Shown here: positions 56,161-64,000 of the stretch, in pieces
How the letters are laid out: the number at the start of each line of letters is the position of its first letter
How positions within the stretch are numbered: the stretch's first letter is position 1
From: Actinomycetales bacterium
GTDB taxonomy: Bacteria; Actinomycetota; Actinomycetes; Mycobacteriales; Micromonosporaceae
Length of the DNA stretch: 64,000 bases
Direction of reading: 5' to 3'
Assembly (NCBI GenBank): GCA_002919305.1
Contig: PKFB01000041.1
Span: 1 to 64,000 of the forward strand
Translations under genes and position numbers: made by a program
The notes under the pieces: model-generated
The model's database searches: none
What the model was told of the DNA's origin: nothing
Seen by the model: the letters and a program-made list of their open reading frames with translations, nothing else

Positions 56161-56860
56161 ATGACCACCCTCGCCACACGCCAGATAGTCGGGTTCGGCT
56201 TTCTCGTTCTCCTTCCCGTCATCGCACTCCTTATCGCAGCGACTCTTCTGTATACGCACATCAAAGAATCCACGTCAGACGGATCAGAAGCCACATACCG
56301 CCCGCCACTTATCCCACCGAACCCTGAATCTTCATCATCACGATTCACCTTCGAAACATTGCCTTCCTGCGAACAACTCACCCCACTCGTAGCGCACCCG
56401 CACTTCACCGATTGGGAGATCACTCGAGAAGAAGGCACACCTAGTCCGACTATCCAAAGTCAATACGAAATCAAAATTCATTGCAACACCGAAGTAACAC
56501 TGACCAACCCTGGATCCCCTATCAGGATTCCCTATTGATTAACGTTTACCGCTTTAACGAAGTGGAATGCTCGACACTAACGGCAGCCGAAAGCGCCCTA
56601 AGTCTTACAATGGGTTTAGTAGATTCCGGATGCAGAACTAGAGAACTCCCCCTCTTGAACTTGATGGCGATTATCAGTATGCAGCACCATGTCGGAATAC
56701 TAATCATCCTTACGAAAGTAGCGTCGTACTAACCATTGACCATACAGTTATTGCAACCTGGATAGCATTTACACGAGGCGATGAGCCAACTAGAGAAATA
56801 GCAGACCTAAGTTACGAATATAACATTCAGGTCGCCCAGGACATATCCAGAGTCCTCTAA
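56161..56860 (+). pseudogene. Membrane-anchored hypothetical protein, broken by two frameshifts
   Basis: ATG 56161 has AGGAG ten bases upstream and starts a protein with one membrane helix (IVGFGFLVLLPVIALLIAAT) then an extracellular part. The frame stops at 56538. Protein-like sequence continues in a second frame (SLLINVYRFNEVECSTLTAAESAL...GLVDSGCRTRELPLL, shift near 56505-56520) and then a third (LDGDYQYAAPCRNTNHPYESSVVLTIDHTV...YNIQVAQDISRVL, shift near 56655-56665) to TAA at 56858. Joined, it has paired Cys residues, as in secreted or lipoprotein-like domains. No family recognised. AT-rich codons suggest foreign origin. The first 125 residues alone could still be made. Confidence 0.55.
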
Positions 56861-56870
56861 TAAGAGACTG

Positions 56871-57154
56871 AATATATTCAGACACGCCGCGGAAGCTACT
56901 TATGCCATACCATTTATCGACCCTCAAGACGCTCTAAGCATCGCCGGGGGTCTTATAACGACTGTCGGTAGGTTATAGACCTCATACTCAGCGAGATCAG
57001 TCGACAACAAGAGCTCGCCGCAAGCCTTTTACAACTCCAGGATCCGACTATAGGTAACCAAAACCTGGCACCCCAAGATCATGCGCCAGTTGGATTTCCT
57101 GAGGATGAGTTGGCATACCCGAACAGTGGCAGGACCCATCACAGTGGTAAGTAG
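56871..57154 (+). pseudogene. Decayed gene fragment of unknown function
   Basis: Two protein-like pieces in adjacent frames: FRHAAEATYAIPFIDPQDAL, SIAGGLITTVGR, then, after a shift near 56960-56975, IDLILSEISRQQELAASLL and QLQDPTIGNQNLAPQDHAPV to a TAG at 57152. No start codon or binding site is evident. Low GC like the preceding pseudogene, so both probably came in together. A 10-bp tandem repeat (AGTGGTAAGT twice, 57143-57162) overlaps the end. Confidence 0.4.
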
Positions 57155-57206
57155 TGGTAAGTACAAGCAAGGCATAGATAGCATGCCCTGGTTCTGTCAC
57201 CTCGGC

Positions 57207-58046
57207 CTACGCTGAGAGCTCCATAAAAAAGTGGCGTAGGGCGCCGGCGATCAGGTCAGGCGCCGTCATTGTGACGAAGTGCGACTGGCCTTGCCAAATC
57301 ACGTGACGTGCTTGAGGCATTGCTTTCGCAAGAGCGTCCATCGTGCTCGGCATCGGCTCCCATGTGTCGGCACCCCGCATCAGCAAAGTCGGCACGCTGA
57401 TTGAAGACCAGCGCGTGATATCGGTGCTGTCCTGGGTGAGTGCCTCCAGGTCATGGAGCCAGCCGATTGCTGACCGTCGTGCCTCGACCGGATCTGGTGT
57501 CTGGTTCTCTGCCGCCGCGGCCAATACGGCAACGATCTCGGCCGGCGCCCGCGCTACTTCATTCAACACCGTGGTCATTTCCCGATGATCGTTCCGTTCA
57601 AAGGCGGCGCGGTACCGGTCAAGCAGCGGCACGATCGTCGGCCCGGCCGCAAAGAGCGGCGCCTCGAAAATGGCGAGCGAACGCAAAGTACGCGGATGCG
57701 TGGCCGCGGTATGCAACGCCAGCGTCGCACCGTAGGAAGCACCGACGAGGTGAACAGGCGTGCCGGACGCCTCGCTCGCGGCTTCCATAACGGCGAGCAT
57801 GTCCTGAACCTCGTCGTCAAATGACTTGCGCCCAGAGAGAACCTCACTGGGTCCATACCCGCGTCTGGCCGGCATCCACAGCTCGTAATCGTCAGCGAGC
57901 AGGGCAGCGACACCGGCCCAGGAATGCAGTCCGCCTCCGGATCCATGGATGAGAACGACAGGATCGCCGGAACCCACACGTCGCACCACCAGACGGGTGC
58001 CGTCCGCGGAGACGACGTGCTGGTCACGGCTACGGTGTCTGTTCAC
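57207..58046 (-). CDS. Alpha/beta hydrolase
   Basis: 279 residues. The oxyanion-hole HGSGGG after VVLIH, the nucleophile elbow GASYGAT (G-x-S-x-G), a late Asp in MRGADTWEP and His in WQGQSHFVT give a complete triad. Substrate unknown. GTG at 58046 overlaps the TetR gene end by 17 bases, so the two are one unit controlled by that TetR. Confidence 0.9.
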   Translation of the reverse strand: MNRHRSRDQHVVSADGTRLVVRRVGSGDPVVLIHGSGGGLHSWAGVAALLADDYELWMPARRGYGPSEVLSGRKSFDDEVQDMLAVMEAASEASGTPVHLVGASYGATLALHTAATHPRTLRSLAIFEAPLFAAGPTIVPLLDRYRAAFERNDHREMTTVLNEVARAPAEIVAVLAAAAENQTPDPVEARRSAIGWLHDLEALTQDSTDITRWSSISVPTLLMRGADTWEPMPSTMDALAKAMPQARHVIWQGQSHFVTMTAPDLIAGALRHFFMELSA

Positions 58047-58626
58047 TGGTGGTCTCTTTCCGGGTTGGCCAGTTACTCAAGGTGGCGTGTAGTGCGTCGA
58101 GGATGCTGGCCCACGACGCGTCGATGTCGCGGGGATGCCCGAATCCGGCGTTGGCTTCTAGGCTCGTGAAACCATGCAGAGTGCTGCGGACGAACCGGAT
58201 TGCGTCGGTGAGGTCCGGCTCATCGAGTCCGTAGCCGCGGAGCATCGCATAGCTCAGCTCAATCAAACGCTGATGCCCTACGGAATTCATGCCGATATCG
58301 GGCGGCAGTTGCAGTTGTGTCGCGGCGTACTGCCCCGGATGCGCTGTCGCGAACGCGCGCCAGGCGTCCGCAAACCCGATCAGGGCCTGCCTACCGGCTC
58401 GACCGGCCACCGCGAGCGCGAGCTTGTCGGCGAATACCGCAGCCGCTCGAACCGCCACTTGCTCGATCAGCGCCTCACGGTTACGCACATGGGCGTACAA
58501 GGCGGCATCCGAGACTCCGAAGTGCCGGGCGACCGCTGCGACGGTCAAGCGGGACAGCCCGACCGTGTCCGCCAGCTCAGCTGCGGCGGCTGCGACACGC
58601 TCCCTTGTCAGCCCTTGCCGTGGCAT
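58030..58626 (-). CDS. TetR/AcrR family regulator
   Basis: 198 residues. HTH at about 8-55 (LTRERVAAAAAELADTVG, LTVAAVARHFGVSDAALYAHV). The C-terminal part contains WRAFATAHPGQYA and RSTLHGFTSLEANAGFG, as in WHG-type TetR proteins. It sits 26 bases downstream of a perfect palindrome, so autoregulation of the TetR-hydrolase unit is likely. The effector is probably the hydrolase substrate (inference). Confidence 0.9.
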   Translation of the reverse strand: MPRQGLTRERVAAAAAELADTVGLSRLTVAAVARHFGVSDAALYAHVRNREALIEQVAVRAAAVFADKLALAVAGRAGRQALIGFADAWRAFATAHPGQYAATQLQLPPDIGMNSVGHQRLIELSYAMLRGYGLDEPDLTDAIRFVRSTLHGFTSLEANAGFGHPRDIDASWASILDALHATLSNWPTRKETTSEQTP

Positions 58627-58651
58627 CCCAGATCTTCCGCCTGCCAGGAAA

Positions 58652-58672
58652 TAACTTAGGGTTCCTAAGTTA
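58652..58672. promoter_or_regulatory. Palindromic operator upstream of the TetR-hydrolase unit
   Basis: TAACTTAGG-GTT-CCTAAGTTA is a perfect 9+9 inverted repeat; a further half-site CTTAG follows at 58676. It lies 26 bases before the tetR start. Confidence 0.7.
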
Positions 58673-59126
58673 CTACTTAGAACCCTTGATCTATCAGCCA
58701 GAGGCAGGGCGTACTCTCATCCGCTCCGTCTGGGCCCGCCGCCCGCACCGAAGCCGCCCGCACCGAAGGCGGCGTCCCCGGGGGTCGACGCTCATCCCCA
58801 CCTCGCCCTCGCTGCTCTCCGGTCTTCTGCCCCTGCCCCGCTCCAGCCGCCTCCTCGGGGCTGTCACCGCATGCATATGCGGCCTCCCCTGCCGCGGGTG
58901 TCACCGCTCCGCTGCCCCATTGGTGCCGGCATCGCCGCCATCGTGCCCGTCGGCGCCCGCCCCGGCCTCGTCGGCGCACGTCGCCGACGGACAGGGCTGA
59001 TAACCAGACTGTGATAAGCACAGTCATGCCCCGAATCGGTGCTCCCGGACGTTCTCCCACACGCACCGTGAACCGGTGAGCGGCTCGACTATGACACCGA
59101 AACCGTGAGGGCGTGGCAGAGTGGGG
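58673..59126. other. Intergenic region with a 15-bp tandem duplication
   Basis: CCGCCCGCACCGAAG occurs twice head to tail (58739-58768). Frames on both strands are open only because of GC content; their Pro/Arg/Ala-rich translations look non-coding. No gene is supported. Confidence 0.5.
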
Positions 59127-59336
59127 ATGGTGGACGGTGGACTCCTGGCACTGCTCAATCCGCTCTGGCAGGCGGTGCTCGGCGTATGCGTAGCGTTGGC
59201 CGTCATCGTCGCCAGCTGGCGGCTGTTCGGCCGTGGCCCCTCCCGGATGAGCCGCGGACTCGTCACCGCAGCGGTCGCCCTGCTGTTAGTCCTTATGGTC
59301 TCCCTGGTGATCGCTTCGTGGTCCGCTCCCCGCTAG
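59127..59336 (+). CDS. Small membrane protein
   Basis: 69 residues with two membrane helices (PLWQAVLGVCVALAVIVAS; GLVTAAVALLLVLMVSLVIA) joined by a basic loop (WRLFGRGPSRMSRG). ATG at 59127 is the simplest start; GTG at 59121 is in the same frame. No recognised family. It precedes the GNAT gene on the same strand. Confidence 0.55.
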   Translation: MVDGGLLALLNPLWQAVLGVCVALAVIVASWRLFGRGPSRMSRGLVTAAVALLLVLMVSLVIASWSAPR

Positions 59337-59415
59337 GGGAGGTTCACACACTTGTTGTACGACACGCGAAAACCGAGGGGTGCGAAAGATCGTTGAGCCA
59401 GTCAGACTGAACATC

Positions 59416-60336
59416 ATGCGCTGGCAGGCGGATTCAGATCTAGAAACATACGCAGAACGCGTGTTGCCTTGGCTTCAGCGGGACCCGATCGGCAACAACG
59501 TCCTGTGCACGATCCTGCAGCTCCGGTTAGACGGCACCATGGACCCCGAGCCGGATGCGCTCTGGCTGCGGACCGAGGGGGAGCTGGAGGGCGTAGCGGT
59601 ACGGACGCCGCCGCATGGTCTGCTGCTTTCCGACATGTCCACGGAGGTGGCGGAGGCGCTCGGTACTCAACTCGCCGAACGCCACCTCGCGCTGCCGTAT
59701 GTGGACGGTCCCGCGAAGGCCACGGCCGCTTTCGCGCGGGCGTACTCCCAAGTGTTGGGTGGTGAGCCCAAGCCGGGCCGCAGCCAGCGGATCTTCCAGC
59801 TGGACCGGGTCAACCCGCAGCCGGAGGTGCCGGGTCGGCTGCGAGAGGCCACCATGGAGGATTTCGATCTGCTGGCGACCTGGACCCGCTGGTACCTGGA
59901 GGACAGCGGGATCCCGGACATCGTCCGGGGCATCGACCGCCGGCTACGCCGAGGCGGCGGGGCCTGGTTGTGGGAGGTCTCGGCTCGACCGGTGTCGATG
60001 GCCTTGCTGTCCCCGCCGGTGGAGGGCGTGATGCGGCTGAGCGCGGTGTACACGCCGCCGCAGTTCCGGCGTCGGGGTTACGCCACCGCCTGTGTGGCGG
60101 CGTTAAGCCAGCACGCCCTGGATACAGGGGCGACCAGATGCATGCTGTACGCGGATCTGGCCAACCCTGCCAGTAACGGGATCTACCCGCGGATCGGATA
60201 CCAGCCGGTGAGCGACGTGCAGGTGTGGCACCTGCCGCAGGACACTAGTCGAGTCGCCGGTTGGCGAAACTTGGCAGCTCGGCACGTATCCGTTCCAATC
60301 GATCCAGGTCGATTTCGGCCACGGTCACCCCGATGA
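59416..60336 (+). CDS. GNAT family N-acetyltransferase
   Basis: About 306 residues. The acetyl-CoA-binding segment VYTPPQFRRRGYATACVAAL (R-x-x-G-x-A) is at ~215-235, followed by CMLYADLANPASNGIYPRIGYQP, typical of GNATs; an N-terminal half (~1-150) of the same fold type is common in actinobacterial members. ATG 59416 (MRWQADSDLETY) is family-like; GTG 59380 would add 12 residues. Its last ~30 codons lie antisense to the end of the nitrilase-family gene. Substrate unknown. Confidence 0.85.
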   Translation: MRWQADSDLETYAERVLPWLQRDPIGNNVLCTILQLRLDGTMDPEPDALWLRTEGELEGVAVRTPPHGLLLSDMSTEVAEALGTQLAERHLALPYVDGPAKATAAFARAYSQVLGGEPKPGRSQRIFQLDRVNPQPEVPGRLREATMEDFDLLATWTRWYLEDSGIPDIVRGIDRRLRRGGGAWLWEVSARPVSMALLSPPVEGVMRLSAVYTPPQFRRRGYATACVAALSQHALDTGATRCMLYADLANPASNGIYPRIGYQPVSDVQVWHLPQDTSRVAGWRNLAARHVSVPIDPGRFRPRSPR

Positions 60337-61042
60337 CATCGGGGGCCTGCGCCAGGACGGTTCCCCAAGGATCGATGACCATGCTGCGTCCGTAGCAGGT
60401 ACGGCCCGGTTTGTGATCCCCAATCTGGCCTACCGCGACCACGTAGCACTGGTTCTCAATGGCTCGTGCCCGCAGTAGCACCTCCCAGTGATCACGGCCG
60501 GTGTGAAGCATGAAGGCCGCTGGGACGAGGAGCACCTGCGCGCCAGCCGCAGTCAGTCGCCGGTACAGCTCGGGGAACCTCAGGTCATAACAGATGGACA
60601 GGCCCAGTCGTACTCCTTCGAAGTCGGCCGTCACCACCTGGTCGCCGGGCGCGATGCGTTGGGACTCCTGAAAGGAGACCCGTCCGGGGATCTCCACGTC
60701 GTACAGGTGGATCTTCCGGTACGCGGCCACGAGGCGTCCGTCACGGTCGAACAGCGGGGAGGTGTTGTAGGAGTGCTCGGGGTCGGGCCCCGTCTCACGG
60801 AACGATCCCGCCAGGACGCCGATACGCAACTCCCGGGCGGCGGCGGCGAAGTACTGGGCGAACGCGCCATCGATGGGCTCTGGGGCCGGCTCGGAGGCGG
60901 TCGGCCCCAGGTAGTCCACGTACTCCGGTAAAACAGCCAGGTCGGCTCCGGCTTCGGCGGCCCGTTCCAGCAGTTGGCGGGCCTGCTTAAGGTTGGCGTT
61001 CCGGTCCTCGGTGGAGTTGAGCTGACACAACGCGACGCGCAT
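60245..61042 (-). CDS. Carbon-nitrogen hydrolase (nitrilase superfamily amidase)
   Basis: 265 residues. Catalytic Glu in AVLPEYV, Lys in YRKIHLYDVEIP, Cys in LSICYDLRFPELYR. The pattern resembles the Nit1/Nit2-type omega-amidase and deaminated-glutathione amidase branch. Cytoplasmic. Its 3' end overlaps the convergent GNAT gene by 92 bases. Confidence 0.92.
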   Translation of the reverse strand: MRVALCQLNSTEDRNANLKQARQLLERAAEAGADLAVLPEYVDYLGPTASEPAPEPIDGAFAQYFAAAARELRIGVLAGSFRETGPDPEHSYNTSPLFDRDGRLVAAYRKIHLYDVEIPGRVSFQESQRIAPGDQVVTADFEGVRLGLSICYDLRFPELYRRLTAAGAQVLLVPAAFMLHTGRDHWEVLLRARAIENQCYVVAVGQIGDHKPGRTCYGRSMVIDPWGTVLAQAPDVIGVTVAEIDLDRLERIRAELPSFANRRLD

Positions 61043-61154
61043 ATCGCGACCTTAGCGCCGTTTCCGCGTGCTGCTGGGGAACCGCCGCGGCGGCGCGGTT
61101 GTGTTGCCTCACGGTGGACAGTCCGCGCCGCCGAGAGCATGCTCCTGGCAGTGC

Positions 61155-62213
61155 TTAAGCGGCGCCGGCGACCAGAAGCAAGGCCAGAGCCGCGAAGCCC
61201 AGACCGGCTATCTGGACCGGCCGTAACCGTTCAGCGTCTACCAGCAGGGCCAGGATGACGGTGCCGGCGGGGTACAGCGTGGTGATCGGTGCGACCACGC
61301 TGAGCATTCCCCGCTGGGTCGCAAGCAGGTAGAGGGCGTTGGCGGCCATGTCGAGCAGACCCGCGGTGATGGTCCAGGTAAGGACAGCGCGGCTCATCCG
61401 AAACCTGGTCCGGGTGCGGATGCCGGCCCCGTGGAGTGGTTCCGCTTCAGTCGTCGCCACAGCTGCTTGTGTCGCCGGGGCCGCCCGTGTCGTCGAGGCT
61501 GCCGCCGCTACCAGGACCGGGTTCTCCACCGGCACGCGCCGGAGAGACACCTGGCTGTCCCATCTGGGGTGTATCCACAGGTACCACGTCACCGCCGCCA
61601 CCACCCCGAGCCCGAGGGAGGCTCCCCGCGCGGTCGCCAGGGGCCACAAGCCAGCCTGTGGGCTCGCCAGGTCCAGCATGGCGAAAAACAGCCCGAAAGC
61701 GGCTCCCGCCACCAGCGCCATGATCACAGGGCCGACGGTGGCCGCGCCGCCGGTGCGACCGGCGCTCTCAGCGCCGGAGGCGGTGTCCTCGGCGTGCGCA
61801 GGGGCGGGGGCGAGGCTGACCAGGCCGATCGCCAGGATGGCGCATCCAGCCCCGATCAGGGCGGAAGGGCGTGGCCGCTCTCCCGTGGCCAGCCCTAACA
61901 TCATAGGAACTAAGGCGGCGGTGACAGCGGTGACCGGTGCCACGACCGTCATCGCGCCGCTCGCCAGACCGCGGTAGAGCAGGACCAGACCGCTTAACCC
62001 GGCGATCCCGGCGGCGGCTCCCCAGGCCAGGTCGGTGCCGTCGGGCGTGCCGGGCGCCACGGCCCCGGCGAGGATGAGCAGCAGGGGTACGCCCGCCAGC
62101 TGCGAGATCAGCGTGACGGCCAGAACCGGGGCTCGCCGCGTCGCTACTCCGCCGCAGTAGTCGGCGGCGCCGTACACGGCCGCGGAGGCGGCGGCCAGCA
62201 GGATGGCGATCAT
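61155..62213 (-). CDS. EamA family (DMT superfamily) transporter
   Basis: 352 residues, about ten hydrophobic helices in two EamA repeats, separated by a loop of ~60 residues with Ala/Thr-rich low complexity (around 225-265). The ATG at 62213 overlaps the preceding stop by four bases (ATGA); a longer frame upstream is an artefact. DMT exporters move amino acids, metabolites or drugs. Coupled to the B3/4 protein and probably controlled by the divergent XRE-cupin regulator. Confidence 0.88.
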   Translation of the reverse strand: MIAILLAAASAAVYGAADYCGGVATRRAPVLAVTLISQLAGVPLLLILAGAVAPGTPDGTDLAWGAAAGIAGLSGLVLLYRGLASGAMTVVAPVTAVTAALVPMMLGLATGERPRPSALIGAGCAILAIGLVSLAPAPAHAEDTASGAESAGRTGGAATVGPVIMALVAGAAFGLFFAMLDLASPQAGLWPLATARGASLGLGVVAAVTWYLWIHPRWDSQVSLRRVPVENPVLVAAAASTTRAAPATQAAVATTEAEPLHGAGIRTRTRFRMSRAVLTWTITAGLLDMAANALYLLATQRGMLSVVAPITTLYPAGTVILALLVDAERLRPVQIAGLGFAALALLLVAGAA

Positions 62214-62983
62214 TCCGACACGGACGCCGTGGCGCCCACCGTGATCGTCTCCTCTGGGGTGTCGGCGCTCAGCGTCGCCGTCGCGATCACCGTGTCCGGG
62301 GACCAGCGGCGTAGGAGGGTGACCAGGTCCTCGGTGGCGGCCTCCAGCGGATCCCCGACGGCCGGCGCCAGCGCCTCCAGCAGGAAGTACGCGTCCCGTG
62401 TCGTCTCCGTCAGCCAGGTGCGGGTGCCCTGACGCCAGTTCCAGCGGCGGCAGGTGACACCGACGTCGTCCCGCCACACCACCTCACCCGGTTCCGGCGA
62501 TTCGATCACGGGCTCGCCGTTGGCGGTGGTGTCGAAGCGTTCATCGCCCTGCGCCCGCACCAGGCGGCTGGTGCCGCGTACTGTCTGGATGTCCTCACCG
62601 CCCACCGGGATCGCGTGCCGGAGGCTCACCGCGTTGTACAGATCGACCAGGACCGAGATGGGTGGTACCCCGCCGCGGCCGGCGCGGCGGATCAGCGCCT
62701 CAGCTGAGTTAGGGGTCCGTCGCGGCTTGGCGCCGAAGGCTTGGAACGTCTCCCGCCAGGCGGCCAGGTGGGGGTGGGATGCGGGGTCGGCGGCCAGCCC
62801 AGAGGTCACGACGGCCCGCTGCGCCTGCTCCAGCTCGGCCACGCTGGCGGCGTCGCTGGGTCCATTGCCGACGCCGAGGGCCACCACCACGCGTACGGTG
62901 ACGTCTGGCCGTAGCGCGGTGACATCGTCACCGATCCACAGGCTGAGGATGGGTCGTTCACTGGGGTCCAGGAAAGTGATCAC
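62210..62983 (-). CDS. B3/4 domain-containing protein
   Basis: 257 residues. SAEALIRRAGRGGVPPISVLVDLYNAVSLRHAIPVGGEDI is the B3/4 fold also found in the beta subunit of phenylalanyl-tRNA synthetase, where it clears misacylated tRNA; stand-alone copies are suspected D-amino acid- or tRNA-editing proteins, unproven. It lies first in a two-gene unit with an EamA exporter. Confidence 0.85.
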   Translation of the reverse strand: MITFLDPSERPILSLWIGDDVTALRPDVTVRVVVALGVGNGPSDAASVAELEQAQRAVVTSGLAADPASHPHLAAWRETFQAFGAKPRRTPNSAEALIRRAGRGGVPPISVLVDLYNAVSLRHAIPVGGEDIQTVRGTSRLVRAQGDERFDTTANGEPVIESPEPGEVVWRDDVGVTCRRWNWRQGTRTWLTETTRDAYFLLEALAPAVGDPLEAATEDLVTLLRRWSPDTVIATATLSADTPEETITVGATASVSE

Positions 62984-63024
62984 CCATCATTGATACCAAA
63001 ATATTGACCGGAGAGGTTAGTGAA

Positions 63025-63699
63025 TTGACCGAGGGTCCACGGGAGCCATCGAAGCCGCCGACCACCGAAGCCGCGTCCCGCGGGCAACGCACCGGCCACT
63101 CCACCGGCGACCGCACCGTGGAGACCATCGCCGCCGCCGTGGCACGGCATGTGCGTCGACTCCGCTCCGCACGGAACTGGTCACTGGATGAACTCGCCGG
63201 TCGCTCTGGGGTCAGCAAGGGCATGGTGGTGCAGATCGAAGCCGCCCGTACCAACCCCAGTGTCGGCACCCTGAGCCGCATCGCGGAGGCGTTCGGGGTC
63301 TCCATCACCGATCTGCTGGAGGCGCCCCCCGCCCCCGAGATAACCGTGTTCCCCACCGATCGGCAACCGGTGCTGTGGGCCGGTGAGCACGGCGGCTCGG
63401 GCCGTCTCCTCGGCGGGGTCAGCAGGCCAGGCAATGTGGAGCTCTGGGATTGGATCTTGGAACCGGGTGAGGGGCACACCTCAACCGGCCACGCCCCGCA
63501 CACCCGGGAGATCCTGCACATCGTCAGCGGTGTGGTCACGGTGACCATGGACGGGACCGACCACCAGGTACGCCGCGGGGAGACCGTGACGTTCCTCGCT
63601 GACCGGCCGCACGGCTACCGCAACGACGGCCCTGACTCGGCGCGGATCACCATGGTGGTCGTCATGCCCCTGGAAGAACACGACCGGCGCCGCAGCTGA
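63025..63699 (+). CDS. XRE family regulator with C-terminal cupin domain
   Basis: About 224 residues. The HTH is at ~40-95 (RRLRSARNWSLDELAGRSG, VSKGMVVQIEAARTNPSVGTL) and the cupin at ~120-215 (GHTSTGHAPHTREILHIVSG, LADRPHGYRND). This architecture senses small ligands and often regulates an adjacent transporter. TTG at 63025 is chosen because GGAGAGG lies eight bases upstream; TTG at 63004 is an alternative. Divergent from the B3/4-EamA unit with only ~40 bases between, which must carry both promoters and the operator. Confidence 0.9.
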   Translation: MTEGPREPSKPPTTEAASRGQRTGHSTGDRTVETIAAAVARHVRRLRSARNWSLDELAGRSGVSKGMVVQIEAARTNPSVGTLSRIAEAFGVSITDLLEAPPAPEITVFPTDRQPVLWAGEHGGSGRLLGGVSRPGNVELWDWILEPGEGHTSTGHAPHTREILHIVSGVVTVTMDGTDHQVRRGETVTFLADRPHGYRNDGPDSARITMVVVMPLEEHDRRRS

Positions 63700-63796
63700 C
63701 CGGCCTCGCTGCCCGCCCGCTCACCGCCCCGCGTCGCCTCCTCCTGCTGCTGAGCGGTCTTCCCCGCACGGTGGGATGGGTTCCCGGCAGCAGGTA

Positions 63797-63837
63797 AGAA
63801 GAAAGCCCGTCGCACAGATGCGTGGCGGGCTTCTTCT
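63797..63837. terminator. Bidirectional terminator between XRE-cupin gene and clpX
   Basis: A long stem AGAAG(A)AAGCCCG/CGGGCTTCTTCT with one bulged A and an inner CGC/GCG stem; A-rich on one side and T-rich on the other, so it works for both the plus-strand regulator and clpX (minus). Confidence 0.8.
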
Positions 63838-63857
63838 ATGACGCGGCACGGACGCGG

Positions 63858-64000
63858 CTACGCGGTTTTCTCACGCCGCTCGCGTTCGCGTTTGACCGGT
63901 ACCTCACGTCGGACGATCGTCGGATTGACGTTCTCCAGGACCACTTCCCGTGTGATCACTACACGGGCGACATCCGGCCGGCTGGGCACCTCGTACATTA
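63858..64000 (-). CDS. clpX: ATP-dependent Clp protease ATP-binding subunit ClpX, C-terminal end (partial)
   Basis: The last ~47 residues, [27 protein letters not shown] then a charged Arg/Glu tail, match the end of actinobacterial ClpX. The gene runs out of the window. ClpX unfolds substrates for ClpP. In related genomes clpX precedes valS; here ~8.5 kb of accessory genes separate them. Confidence 0.85.
   Translation of the reverse strand, partial: MYEVPSRPDVARVVITREVVLENVNPTIVRREVPVKRERERREKTA

Noticed and set aside
58677-59066. 129-codon minus-strand frame between tetR and the small membrane protein
   Set aside because: Gly/Arg-rich, includes a tandem DNA repeat, overlaps the TetR operator region; no homology recognised.
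1-64000. tRNA genes and CRISPR arrays
   Set aside because: No cloverleaf with a TTCGA T-loop and no regularly spaced repeats were found on reading both strands by eye; a covariance-model scan would be decisive.

Overview
The window is a stretch of chromosome from a high-GC Gram-positive actinomycete. The evidence is the GC-rich codon use, the many GTG starts, and an actinobacterial gene order: hrcA-dnaJ-rsmE-HIT-phoH-ybeY-CBS protein, then lepA-rpsT-holA-comEC-comEA-degV-(lipoprotein)-gpgP-rsfS-nadD, then rne-rplU-rpmA-obgE, and ndk-DUF4233-folC-valS with clpX beyond. A eukaryote-like IleRS with a T-box leader also fits. A Streptosporangiales/Nocardiopsaceae-type organism is my guess; the sequence alone does not settle the genus.

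Layout. 0-1.9 kb: the 3' end of an RHS polymorphic-toxin gene, apparently fused in frame to a HEAT-type immunity domain, then about 0.9 kb without a gene; this stretch is visibly AT-richer than its surroundings. 1.9-10.6 kb (minus): degenerate cytidine-deaminase-like protein, CBS/CorC membrane protein, ybeY, phoH, an inserted serine hydrolase, HIT, rsmE, dnaJ, and hrcA preceded by a perfect CIRCE operator. 10.7-18.5 kb: hemW, enoyl-CoA hydratase, a membrane-anchored lysozyme-like protein, a GlsB/YeaQ protein, aldo/keto reductase, lepA and an AAC(3)-type acetyltransferase. 18.7-30 kb: rpsT, holA, comEC/comEA (two DnaA-box sequences lie upstream of comEA), degV, a lipoprotein, gpgP-like, rsfS, nadD and pepN.

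30-44.7 kb: a RadC-like protein that has lost its metalloprotease domain; a short leader peptide with tandem Trp codons and competing hairpins in front of a tryptophanyl-tRNA synthetase gene (a textbook ribosome-mediated attenuator); obgE, rpmA, rplU, RNase E/G; the paired TIGR03936/TIGR03960 radical-SAM genes; and ileS with a T-box riboswitch. So two aminoacyl-tRNA synthetases about 10 kb apart are controlled by two different charging sensors. 44.7-45.4 kb holds a decayed ribbon-helix-helix/Doc toxin-antitoxin module whose operator is intact.

45.5-55.3 kb: phoD, ndk, a membrane-anchored VOC protein, a divergent quinone oxidoreductase/TetR pair around a perfect palindrome, DUF4233, folC and valS. 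55.3-63.8 kb is an accessory segment between valS and clpX: low-GC, frameshifted genes of unknown function, a TetR/hydrolase pair with its own palindrome, a small membrane protein, a GNAT, a nitrilase-family amidohydrolase, and a divergent XRE-cupin regulator with a B3/4-domain protein and EamA exporter. The end of clpX closes the window. I saw no tRNA, rRNA, CRISPR array or complete insertion sequence.
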